NCBI GenBank assembly: GCA_910583885.1
Contig: CAJUAC010000057.1
Span: 1-18,528 of the forward strand
Direction: 5' to 3'
DNA: 18,528 nucleotides
Origin: an uncultured Oscillospiraceae bacterium
GTDB taxonomy: Bacteria; Bacillota; Clostridia; Oscillospirales; Oscillospiraceae
Shown: positions 7,328 through 13,702 of the stretch, piece after piece
Layout: each line of letters opens with the position of its first letter
How positions within the stretch are numbered: the first letter of the stretch is position 1
Position numbers and translations under genes: made by a program
Notes under the pieces: generated by a model
What the model saw: only the letters and a program-made list of their open reading frames with translations
Databases searched by the model: none
What the model was told of the DNA's origin: nothing

Positions 7328-7744
7328 TCAGTGGCCCCTGTGCTTCGCTTTTCGCTTTTGCTGTTTTAAGTCAAACCGGCGTTGCTTCTCGCTTTCCTGC
7401 TGTTCCCTGCTGCGTTGCCTCCTCTGGGTTTTCAGCTCCTCCCGCTGCATCTGCAATGCCTGCTGCGATTTAGTGCCGGCACCGCACATCTGCAACTGCT
7501 TTCTGGCGTTGCGCTGCCGGCGCTTTGGGTGATCCGCAGTTTGCTTCACCGCGGTTTCAATAGCCGGGCTGAACTTCAAGCCATCGTAATGTTTGAGGAT
7601 GAAGTCCCAAACTTCGTAATCCTTCGGCTCTGCTCCAAATGTAACCTTACATACGGACAGTTTACCGCCTGATATCCGTTCAAAAACTCCAACCCAAAAG
7701 GGCCCCTCAAAAAATACTGTCAGCTTCCCGCTCTCTGTGTCCAT
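7328..7744 (-). CDS. yjdF: YjdF family protein (DUF2992)
   Basis: The product is 138 residues. The N-terminal half (about 1-65) has KLTVFFEGPFWVGVFER, VTFGAEPKDYEVWDFIL and LKFSPAIE, the conserved YjdF (DUF2992) pattern. The C-terminal half (about 70-138) is a highly charged Lys/Arg/Gln-rich helical tail (KRRQRNARKQ, QRRQRSREQQ) typical of the family and predicted to bind RNA or form a coiled coil. In Firmicutes yjdF is controlled by a riboswitch sensing azaaromatic compounds, which suggests a role in tolerating such compounds, but the biochemical activity is unknown. The RBS AGGAGGG (7751-7757) lies 6 nt before ATG. It sits alone between its leader and the terminator at 7228-7259. Confidence 0.85.
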   Translation of the reverse strand: MDTESGKLTVFFEGPFWVGVFERISGGKLSVCKVTFGAEPKDYEVWDFILKHYDGLKFSPAIETAVKQTADHPKRRQRNARKQLQMCGAGTKSQQALQMQREELKTQRRQRSREQQESEKQRRFDLKQQKRKAKHRGH

Positions 7745-7750
7745 AACATT

Positions 7751-7885
7751 CCCTCCTAAAATGTGTTATGGGCAAAGAATGGACAACCCAGGAGGGGCAG
7801 GTTACTTACCTCATCCACATGATGAGACGGCCGGGCTACCTACCGGCTCTGGCACACCTTATCAGATGTGCGTTGCGTTTTTATC
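7751..7885 (-). promoter_or_regulatory. structured leader, probable yjdF riboswitch
   Basis: On the minus strand the roughly 140-nt leader of yjdF contains stacked hairpins: a GCCGG/CCGGC stem (7830-7834 with 7843-7847), a CTCATC/GATGAG stem (7810-7815 with 7821-7826), and an AGGT/ACCT stem next to it. CCCTCCT (7790-7796) is a perfect complement of the yjdF Shine-Dalgarno AGGAGGG (7751-7757), so the leader can mask the ribosome binding site. Position, gene and length fit the yjdF-motif RNA; I have not compared it to the covariance model. Confidence 0.7.
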
Positions 7886-7891
7886 TTTGTC

Positions 7892-7897
7892 ATTATA
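7892..7897 (-). promoter_or_regulatory. -10 element of the yjdF promoter
   Basis: A consensus TATAAT lies on the minus strand just downstream of the SEDS gene stop; transcription would begin near 7885. The -35 region is poor (CTGATG-like), which may reflect an activator or a weak basal promoter. Confidence 0.5.
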
Positions 7898-7915
7898 TTG
7901 ATCTGGCTGATATCA

Positions 7916-9082
7916 TCAGGTTTTCCGCAGCCAATCCGGCAGGGTACGGCTCCGCACACCGGAGACAATGCCCATGGTGGCATACAGGGTGACGACCGAG
8001 CTGCCGCCGTAGCTGAAGAAGGGCAGCGTCAGGCCGATCACCGGCATGACAAACAGGCACATGCCGATGTTCTCCACCGTCTGGAAGATCAGCATGGCGG
8101 CAAACCCGACGCAGATGAGTGCATCCATGGAGCTTTTCGCCTGCCGGGCAGTCTGGAAGCAGCGGTAGACCAGGAGGAACTCCAGCACGATGATGAGCAC
8201 GCATCCCACCATCCCCAGCTCCTCCCCGCACACGCAGAAGATAAAGTCCGTCTGCCGGGCGGGCAGGCTCCCCTCCCCGCCCTGGGTCTGGATCCCGTTA
8301 AACAGCCCCTGCCCAAACAGGCCGCCGCTGCCCAGGGCCAGCATCCCCCGGCTCTGCTGGTAGCCGACCCCCCGGGGGTCAAAGCTATGGTCAATAATCA
8401 CCCGGAAGCGGTTCACCCAGTAGGTGGGCAGCTTCTCAAACACGGCCAGCAGGCCGATGCCCACCCCTAAGCCGCCGATACCAATGACGAACCAGTACCA
8501 GGCCAGCCCCGCCGCCAAAGCCATCCCGGCATAGATAACGAGGTACACCAGGCCGCTGCCCGCATCCTGGGAAAAGAAATAAATCCACACGAACATAATC
8601 CCCGCGTGAAATGCCGGGAGCAGGAGGGAACCCAGCCCCTTCATCTTCCGGTTGTCCCGGAACCAGGCAATCTGTTTGGCCAGCAGGACAGTATAGGTCA
8701 GCTTCACCACCTCTGCCGGCTGGATACTCACCGGCACGCCGGGGAATTTCAGCCAGGCCCGGTTCCCCGTGCCGTCGTCAACGCCGAACCAGCGCAGCAG
8801 GGCGATGAACCCCAGGCCAAACAGGAAAAAGATCCACCACTTTTCCGCAAAGTGCTCCACATCCACATTGGAGAGGATGAAGTACGCCCCGATCCCGATG
8901 ACGGCCCCTGCCGCCTGGATAATGACCCGGCGCAGCTGGGTGCTGGCGCCCAGATAGTTTGTGGCGCTGGCAATAAGCACAATCCCGAAGGCTGTACAGA
9001 CCATACACACACCCAGCAGGACCATGTCCGCCTTCTTCACAATATATTTGACAGCCCCCAGCAGCTGGGCAAAAATGGTCAC
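7916..9082 (-). CDS. SEDS-family peptidoglycan glycosyltransferase (RodA/FtsW/SpoVE)
   Basis: The product is 388 residues with about ten membrane helices. SEDS motifs are in order: GNRAWLKFPGVPVSIQPAE around 106-124, SQDAGSGLVY around 171-180 (Asp173 in the position of the catalytic Asp), the long loop QTDFIFCVCGEELGMVG, and the C-terminal PVIGLTLPFFSYGGSS. These proteins polymerise lipid II into glycan strands together with a class B PBP at the membrane. No PBP gene is in the window. The central motif is QDAGSG rather than the common QPDLGT, so this is a divergent member. RodA, FtsW and SpoVE cannot be told apart here. The start is GTG 9082, with GGGAGG 7 nt upstream; a good promoter at 9112-9140 makes it independent of the VWA gene. 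Confidence 0.9.
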   Translation of the reverse strand: MTIFAQLLGAVKYIVKKADMVLLGVCMVCTAFGIVLIASATNYLGASTQLRRVIIQAAGAVIGIGAYFILSNVDVEHFAEKWWIFFLFGLGFIALLRWFGVDDGTGNRAWLKFPGVPVSIQPAEVVKLTYTVLLAKQIAWFRDNRKMKGLGSLLLPAFHAGIMFVWIYFFSQDAGSGLVYLVIYAGMALAAGLAWYWFVIGIGGLGVGIGLLAVFEKLPTYWVNRFRVIIDHSFDPRGVGYQQSRGMLALGSGGLFGQGLFNGIQTQGGEGSLPARQTDFIFCVCGEELGMVGCVLIIVLEFLLVYRCFQTARQAKSSMDALICVGFAAMLIFQTVENIGMCLFVMPVIGLTLPFFSYGGSSVVTLYATMGIVSGVRSRTLPDWLRKT

Positions 9083-9111
9083 GGCAGCGCCTCCCGCAGT
9101 TGTTTTCTGCT

Positions 9112-9140
9112 AGTCTACCACACAATGGTGCTTCTGTAAA
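9112..9140 (-). promoter_or_regulatory. promoter for the SEDS gene
   Basis: On the minus strand, TTTACA (9135-9140) and TAGACT (9112-9117) are separated by 17 nt, between the end of the VWA gene and the SEDS start. Confidence 0.6.
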
Positions 9141-9176
9141 CCACCGGAAGCTGAAATTTCATCCGGATCTGCCCCG

Positions 9177-10442
9177 CTATTTCAACATCCGGCCGCAGGC
9201 CCGGGCCAGCTCGTCCAGGGTGCTGCACGGCGCCATCTGGCACAGGGCGGCCATGGTCTGGATGCTTTTGACATAGGCCCACTTCCGCTCGGGGATGGGG
9301 TTGAGCCAGAGTACCTTCCCTGCCTGCCGCTTCGCCTCCAGCACCGCCTGGGCCGCCCGGGGCAGGTCGATGGTCTTGGTGTCCGATAGGATCAGCAGCG
9401 TCGTGGAGGGCCCCAGGGGGGCGGGACGGCGGCGGCACAGGTCCTCCAGGGCGGAGCCCAGATCCGTCCCCCGGCCGTAGAGCCCGGAGGAGCGCACATA
9501 CTCCCGGAATGCGTCCATATTTTGCAGGGCAAAGGCGTCCACCGGCCGGACCTCCTCAGAAAACAGGAAGGTCTGGGACGCCTCGGACATCTCCGACATG
9601 GACTTGATAAACCGCAGGGCGAACTCCGAAAATTGCAGCATGGACCCCGACACATCGCACAGCAGCACCAGCCGCCGTTTCCGGCGGCGTTTGTGCCGGT
9701 AGGCCAGGCGGTAAAAGGAGCCGCCGGTCTCCAGCCCCTTGCGGATCGTGCGCTTGAAGTCCAGCTTGCCGCTGTGGCCGCCGCCCCGGCGCTGGCGGCT
9801 GAGCTCAGCGTCCAGCTGCCGGGAGACGGCGGCGATCAACGCTGCCGCACGGGGGATATCGGCGTCCTTGAACTGGGAGATGTCCCGGTACAGCAGGGCC
9901 ATGTCCGGGTCGGCCTCCTCGCAGCCCACGGCGGCGTCCTCCATCACCATCTGCTGCTCCAGCAGGAAGCGCATGAACACGGAGCGGATGAAGTTGCCAT
10001 AGAGCTTGGGGCTGCGCTCCAGGTTCCCCTTGGTTTTCTCCAGCATCCGCCGCAGCTGTTCCCGTTTCTCCTCCCCCATACGGATATAGGTCTCCTGCAA
10101 GTCCTCCCGCAGATCCATGGGACGGCCGCCCACTTGCAGCTCCCGGGCGGCCTCCTCCCGGCGGCGGGCCAGCTCCCGGGCCTCCTCCTCATGGCGGCGG
10201 CGCAGGAGCTCCCGCTTCTCCACACTGACAAAAAAGCCGTCAAAGGCTCGCTGGAACACCGCCTGCTCCTCCCTGGACTTGGCGTAGACCGCCTGGAGGG
10301 CGGCGCGGACCGTCCCGCGGCAGCCTAGATCCAGGCAGGCGAGGATTTCGCAGGCATCCGCCGTCTCCTGGGGGCCGACGGCCAGCCCCTCCCGCCGCAG
10401 CAGGGCGGAGAACTCCGCCAGCTTCTCCAGGTAGGCGCTCAT
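9177..10442 (-). CDS. VWA-domain protein, CoxE-like
   Basis: The product is 421 residues. The N-terminal 250 are helical and charged, with a long Arg/Glu-rich segment around 75-105. A von Willebrand A domain follows from about 257, with the MIDAS motif DVSGS at 263-267, the Thr in GRGTD at 326, and LSDTK as the later Asp. The start is the ATG at 10442, overlapping the MoxR stop as ATGA, so the two are coupled; the open frame upstream is just the overlap with moxR. MoxR/VWA pairs act as chaperone-like or metal-inserting machines. The closest described relatives by architecture are CoxE proteins, which with CoxD mature the active site of CO dehydrogenase, a molybdenum hydroxylase. The actual client here is unknown. 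Confidence 0.85.
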   Translation of the reverse strand: MSAYLEKLAEFSALLRREGLAVGPQETADACEILACLDLGCRGTVRAALQAVYAKSREEQAVFQRAFDGFFVSVEKRELLRRRHEEEARELARRREEAARELQVGGRPMDLREDLQETYIRMGEEKREQLRRMLEKTKGNLERSPKLYGNFIRSVFMRFLLEQQMVMEDAAVGCEEADPDMALLYRDISQFKDADIPRAAALIAAVSRQLDAELSRQRRGGGHSGKLDFKRTIRKGLETGGSFYRLAYRHKRRRKRRLVLLCDVSGSMLQFSEFALRFIKSMSEMSEASQTFLFSEEVRPVDAFALQNMDAFREYVRSSGLYGRGTDLGSALEDLCRRRPAPLGPSTTLLILSDTKTIDLPRAAQAVLEAKRQAGKVLWLNPIPERKWAYVKSIQTMAALCQMAPCSTLDELARACGRMLK

Positions 10443-11326
10443 GCGCCCTCCCCGCAGCGGCCGCAATGCCCGTGGGGATGGCCGGAGAGGATGGGCCCCG
10501 CCGCCTCCAGATCCTCGCTGCTCTTGAGCACAAAGCCCATCGTCCGCCTGGCCGCCTCCGCCGTCAGGTCGCTGATCCCCAGGGCCTCCAGGGCGGAGAC
10601 CCAATCCAGCGTCTCGGCGATGGAGGGCTTTTTCAAAATGGCCTCACTCTCCCGCAGTGCGCGGATGGCCTGGGCCACCTGGACTGCCAGATGCTCGTTG
10701 GCGTTGGGCAGCTTGGCCCGGATGATCGCCACCTCCTTCTCCAGATCCGGGTATTGGATATAGAGGTAGGCACAGCGGCGGCGCAGGGCCTCGCTGAGAG
10801 GGCGGGTGCGGTTGGAGGTGAGCACCACGAAGGGGACTGTCCGGGCCTGGATAGCCCCCACCTCGGGGATCGTGACCTGCATCTCGCTGAGCAGCTCCAG
10901 CAAAAATGCCTCAAACTCCTCGTCCGCCTTGTCAATCTCGTCAATGAGCAACACCACTGGCTCCTCCGACCGGATCGACTGGAGCAGGGGCCGCTGGAGC
11001 AGGTACTCGTCGCTGAACAGGGAGCGGGTCAGCTCGTCCGGGTTCTGGCGGTTCATCTGCACCTGGATGCTTAACAGCTGCTTCTGGTAGTTCCACTCAT
11101 ACAGGGCCTTGCTCTCATCCAGGCCCTCATAGCACTGGAGCCGTACCAGCTCCCGGTCCAGGGCCGCAGCCATCACCTTGGCGACCTCCGTTTTGCCCAC
11201 GCCAGCCGCGCCCTCAATGAGCAGGGGCCGGCCCAGCTTGAGCGCTACCAGGAGCGTTGTCACCAGCTCGTCGTCATAAATATAGCGGGCCTCGTCCAGC
11301 TTGGCCTGTAAGGAAGGGATATCCAT
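10439..11326 (-). CDS. MoxR-family AAA+ ATPase (CoxD-like)
   Basis: The product is 295 residues. Walker A GAAGVGKT lies at 39-46, Walker B VVLLIDEID at 124-132, sensor-1 LTSNRTRPL with Asn172, and an Arg-rich RRR finger around 182-184, followed by a helical lid. This is the MoxR layout. The start at 11326 has AAAGGAGG 8 nt upstream; the frame extends further but without an RBS. The last 15 residues, beginning SGHPHGHCGRC, form a His/Cys-rich tail that could bind a metal. The ATPase and the VWA protein are expected to form a complex that remodels a client enzyme. It is driven by the promoter at 11371-11399, divergent from the DUF2284 gene. Confidence 0.9.
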   Translation of the reverse strand: MDIPSLQAKLDEARYIYDDELVTTLLVALKLGRPLLIEGAAGVGKTEVAKVMAAALDRELVRLQCYEGLDESKALYEWNYQKQLLSIQVQMNRQNPDELTRSLFSDEYLLQRPLLQSIRSEEPVVLLIDEIDKADEEFEAFLLELLSEMQVTIPEVGAIQARTVPFVVLTSNRTRPLSEALRRRCAYLYIQYPDLEKEVAIIRAKLPNANEHLAVQVAQAIRALRESEAILKKPSIAETLDWVSALEALGISDLTAEAARRTMGFVLKSSEDLEAAGPILSGHPHGHCGRCGEGA

Positions 11327-11370
11327 CGGGAAAGCCTCCTTTGTTAAGTATTTAACAGAAATCCGCCTGT

Positions 11371-11399
11371 AGGATACCACAATTTCGGGAATAATGCAA
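11371..11399 (-). promoter_or_regulatory. promoter for the moxR-VWA operon
   Basis: On the minus strand, TTGCAT (11394-11399) and TATCCT (11371-11376) are 17 nt apart. The leader contains a small dyad, GTTAA/TTAAC (11343-11347 and 11352-11356), which could be an operator half-site pair. Confidence 0.65.
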
Positions 11400-11410
11400 T
11401 CATATTTCTA

Positions 11411-11439
11411 TGGAAATCCAGACGCAGACGGTGTACAAT
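11411..11439 (+). promoter_or_regulatory. promoter for the DUF2284-coaX operon
   Basis: TGGAAA (11411-11416) and TACAAT (11434-11439) are 17 nt apart, giving a predicted leader of about 28 nt. It lies back to back with the moxR promoter. Confidence 0.6.
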
Positions 11440-11473
11440 AGCGGTAACAAGCAATCTGTGGGAGGTGGGCGTC

Positions 11474-12016
11474 ATGGTGGACGAACAGGCACTGCTGGAG
11501 CGGGCGTTGGATACTGGCTTTGCCAACGCCGCACTGATTGATACCGGGGACATCACCTTTGTCCCCACATTCCGTCCCCTGTGCCAGGAGAACCTGTGCG
11601 GGAAGTACGGCGTCAACTACGCCTGCCCGCCGGACTGCGGCACAGTGGAGGAGATGCGCGCCCAGGTGCTGCACTGGCCCCGGGCCCTGGTGATGCAGAC
11701 CATGTGGGACATTGACGACCCCCTGGACGAACAGCAGACCAAGCCCGCCAAGGGCGAGCACAACCGCCTCACCCGCCAGCTGATCGACTGGGCCGGTGCA
11801 CCGGGGCTGATGATCGGGGCCAGCGGGTGCAGCCTGTGCAGCCCCTGCTCCATCACCAAGGGCAAGCCCTGCCGGTTCCCGGAGCTGCGCTACTCGTGCA
11901 TGTCCGCCTACTGCATTTTTGTCAAGGAGCTGGCGGAGCGGTGCGCCATGGATTACGACTGCGGGCCGGGTGTGGTCGCATTTTTCAGCATGTACTGCTT
12001 TGGCGGCGGGCAATAG
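11474..12016 (+). CDS. DUF2284 cysteine-rich, probable metal-binding protein
   Basis: The product is 180 residues. Cysteines cluster in two groups: CGKYGVNYACPPDCGTVEEM around residues 36-55, and CSLCSPCSITKGKPC around 116-130 followed by CMSAYC. The CPPDCGTVEEM stretch and the later CxxCxxC-type cluster are the DUF2284 signature, predicted to hold an iron-sulfur cluster or other metal. No enzymatic activity is known. The start is ATG 11474, with GGGAGGT 7 nt upstream; a GTG at 11465 overlaps that RBS and is unlikely. It shares an operon with the pantothenate kinase gene 17 nt downstream, though the two have no obvious biochemical link. Confidence 0.82.
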   Translation: MVDEQALLERALDTGFANAALIDTGDITFVPTFRPLCQENLCGKYGVNYACPPDCGTVEEMRAQVLHWPRALVMQTMWDIDDPLDEQQTKPAKGEHNRLTRQLIDWAGAPGLMIGASGCSLCSPCSITKGKPCRFPELRYSCMSAYCIFVKELAERCAMDYDCGPGVVAFFSMYCFGGGQ

Positions 12017-12033
12017 GGGAAGGGGGCGCAGCC

Positions 12034-12831
12034 GTGCTGCTGGCCATTGACATTGGCAATTCCAACGTATCCCTGGGCGTGTTCCAGGGGGAGGCGCTGC
12101 GGCTGCGGGCAAAGATATCCGTCCAGACCCGGCGCAGCGCTGATGAGTACGCGGCCATGCTCTATGACCTGCTGCGGCTCCACGGCGTCGCCCGGGAGGG
12201 GATTGACGGGTGTATCCTCTCCTCCGTGGTCCCCGGTGTAACGGGGCTGGTTGAGACGGCGGCCCGGACCGTGACGGGCCATTCGCCGGTCCGGGTGGGA
12301 CCCGGCATCCGCACAGGCTTCCGGATCCGCATCGACGATCCCTCCCAGCTGGGGGGCGACCTGGTGGCGGACACCCTGGCGGCGCTGACCGAGTATGGCG
12401 CGCCCCTGGTGCTGGTGGATGCGGGCACAGTGACCAGCGTGGCGGCGGTGGACGCGGACAGGACGTACCTGGGCGGGTGCATCCTGCCGGGCATCCGTGC
12501 CAGCGCGGAGCTGCTCAAGGAGACCACTGCCCTGCTGCCGGCCATCGAACTGGCCGGGCCGGAGGAGGCCTGCCTGGGCCGCAGCAGCGCAGAGGCCATC
12601 CGGCGGGGGCTGCTGCTGGGCAACGCCATGATGGTGGATGGCTTCATTGACCGCTATACCGCCCTGCCCAATATGGCGGGGGCCACTTGCGTGGCCACCG
12701 GCGGCTCCTGCGGGCTGGTGACTGCCCTGTGCCGCCGCCCTGTCATCCGGGATGCAGACCTGACGCTGAAAGGCCTGCGGTATCTCTACGAGAGCAACCA
12801 GCCGAAAAAACAGCGCCAATCCTTTTCTTGA
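12034..12831 (+). CDS. coaX: type III pantothenate kinase
   Basis: The product is 265 residues from GTG 12034 (G-rich RBS at 12022-12026, spacer 7). It opens with LLAIDIGNSNVSLGVF, the phosphate-binding Asp loop of CoaX. ILSSVVPGVT (about 57-66), DPSQLGGDLVADTLAA (about 103-118) and LVDAGTVTSV (about 128-137) match the family motifs, ending in GGCILPGIRAS and the C-terminal ATGGSCGLV. It phosphorylates pantothenate in the first step of coenzyme A synthesis and, unlike CoaA, is not inhibited by CoA. The length is typical. The following gene is an ECF transporter substrate-binding component that may supply pantothenate, making a small vitamin-B5 salvage unit. Confidence 0.9.
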   Translation: MLLAIDIGNSNVSLGVFQGEALRLRAKISVQTRRSADEYAAMLYDLLRLHGVAREGIDGCILSSVVPGVTGLVETAARTVTGHSPVRVGPGIRTGFRIRIDDPSQLGGDLVADTLAALTEYGAPLVLVDAGTVTSVAAVDADRTYLGGCILPGIRASAELLKETTALLPAIELAGPEEACLGRSSAEAIRRGLLLGNAMMVDGFIDRYTALPNMAGATCVATGGSCGLVTALCRRPVIRDADLTLKGLRYLYESNQPKKQRQSFS

Positions 12832-12855
12832 AAAAGCCCTGCCCGCTCCTGCATG

Positions 12856-12881
12856 ATAATAGCGGCATTCGCCGTTATTAT
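12856..12881 (+). other. hairpin/dyad upstream of the ECF S-component gene
   Basis: ATAATAGCGGC (12856-12866) and GCCGTTATTAT (12871-12881) pair over 11 positions with one G-T wobble and a 4-nt loop. No T run follows, so it is not a standard terminator. A second short stem, GAGGT/ACCTC (12926-12930 and 12937-12941), precedes the RBS. It may be an operator or leader element; no known riboswitch class was recognised. Confidence 0.45.
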
Positions 12882-12958
12882 ACATAATTTGTGCGCCGTA
12901 CTCCCAAACTAGGAGACGACAGCACGAGGTGAAAAAACCTCAAAGGAGAACAAACATT

Positions 12959-13588
12959 ATGAACAGCAGCAGCAAAGTCCAGCAGATCACACGTATGGCG
13001 ATACTGGTGGCAATCATTTTCCTTCTGGCCTTCACACCCCTTGGGTATCTGGTCATCGGCCCCATTGCGGCAACCACCATCCAGATGCCGGTCATTGTGG
13101 GCGCGGTGCTGATGGGCCCCGCCGCAGGCGGGGTACTGGGCCTCTTTTTCGGGCTGAGCGCCATCATTAAGGTGCTGACCATGCCCGGGGCCGACCCCTT
13201 CGCCACCCTGGCGCTGGCACACGCCCCCTTTGCCTACCTGGCCGTGTGCCTGGGAGCCCGGATTGCCATGGGCCTGCTCACCGGCTTTTTGGCTGAGGGG
13301 CTGAAAAAAATCCCCTTCCTCCAGGACCGCGGGTCTGTGGTGCGCTACGGCATAACCGGTTTTGTAGGTTCCGCTTTGAATACCGTGCTTTATCTCGGGA
13401 TGCTGTGGGGCCTGTGCGCGGAGGTCATCTCCTCCTATTATGGCGTAGATCTGGGCAGCGTAGGCGCCCTGGTCATGGGTACCGCCTATGCCGCTGGCAT
13501 CCCGGAGGCTGTTGTCTCCTGTGTGATTGTGGCGGCAGTCTGCAAGGCCGCAGAAAAAATGCCGGTCATGTTCCGCAGGCTCGCCTAA
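12959..13588 (+). CDS. ECF transporter S component, possibly for pantothenate
   Basis: The product is 209 residues with about six membrane helices and no soluble domain, the form of an ECF (energy-coupling factor) substrate-binding S component. The N-terminal region RMAILVAIIFLLAFTPLG followed by VIGPIAATTIQMPVIVGAVL and a glycine-rich MGPAAGGVLGLFFGLS helix is the family pattern. It would bind the vitamin outside and pair with shared EcfA/EcfA'/EcfT, none of which is in the window. Pantothenate is inferred from its position directly after coaX and from similarity to PanT-like sequences I recall. The start is ATG 12959, with AAAGGAG at 12942-12948. A GTG at 12929 lies inside a leader hairpin and is unlikely. 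Confidence 0.82.
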   Translation: MNSSSKVQQITRMAILVAIIFLLAFTPLGYLVIGPIAATTIQMPVIVGAVLMGPAAGGVLGLFFGLSAIIKVLTMPGADPFATLALAHAPFAYLAVCLGARIAMGLLTGFLAEGLKKIPFLQDRGSVVRYGITGFVGSALNTVLYLGMLWGLCAEVISSYYGVDLGSVGALVMGTAYAAGIPEAVVSCVIVAAVCKAAEKMPVMFRRLA

Positions 13589-13599
13589 GATTGGTTAAC

Positions 13600-13634
13600 A
13601 TTCTTTTTCTTGAAAGAAAAAGAATCAAAAAGAA
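13600..13634. repeat. left copy of an inverted AT-rich boundary motif
   Basis: 13613-13634 reads, on the minus strand, as the same 22 bases found on the plus strand at 17865-17886. Both copies run into an A/T-only hairpin; here arms 13600-13610 and 13615-13625 surround a TGAA loop. The two copies bracket the LRR-protein/recombinase module in inverted orientation. Confidence 0.7.
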
Positions 13635-13657
13635 CTGAAACCATACTGAGACAAGAA

Positions 13658-13697
13658 TACCGGCGGGAGGACTGGATAGTCCCTCCGCCGGTACTTT
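13658..13697. terminator. convergent terminator between the S-component and LRR genes
   Basis: An interrupted stem of about 16 bp (13658-13673 and 13678-13693, with a GGGAGG versus GGAGGG slip) is followed on the plus strand by CTTTTCTTCTT. It fits best as the terminator of the coaX/ECF S-component transcript, and its stem could also slow transcription of the LRR gene coming from the other side. Confidence 0.65.
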
Positions 13698-13702
13698 TCT
13701 TC

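Noticed and set aside
9522..11074. Plus-strand open frames opposite the VWA and MoxR genes
   Set aside because: The minus-strand products have complete Walker and MIDAS motifs; the opposite frames have no recognisable features or start signals.
13600..13625. A/T hairpin after the S-component gene as its terminator
   Set aside because: The stem is only A/T with C/G interruptions and no proper T run follows; the GC-rich hairpin at 13658-13697 is the better terminator. The motif is listed as a repeat instead.
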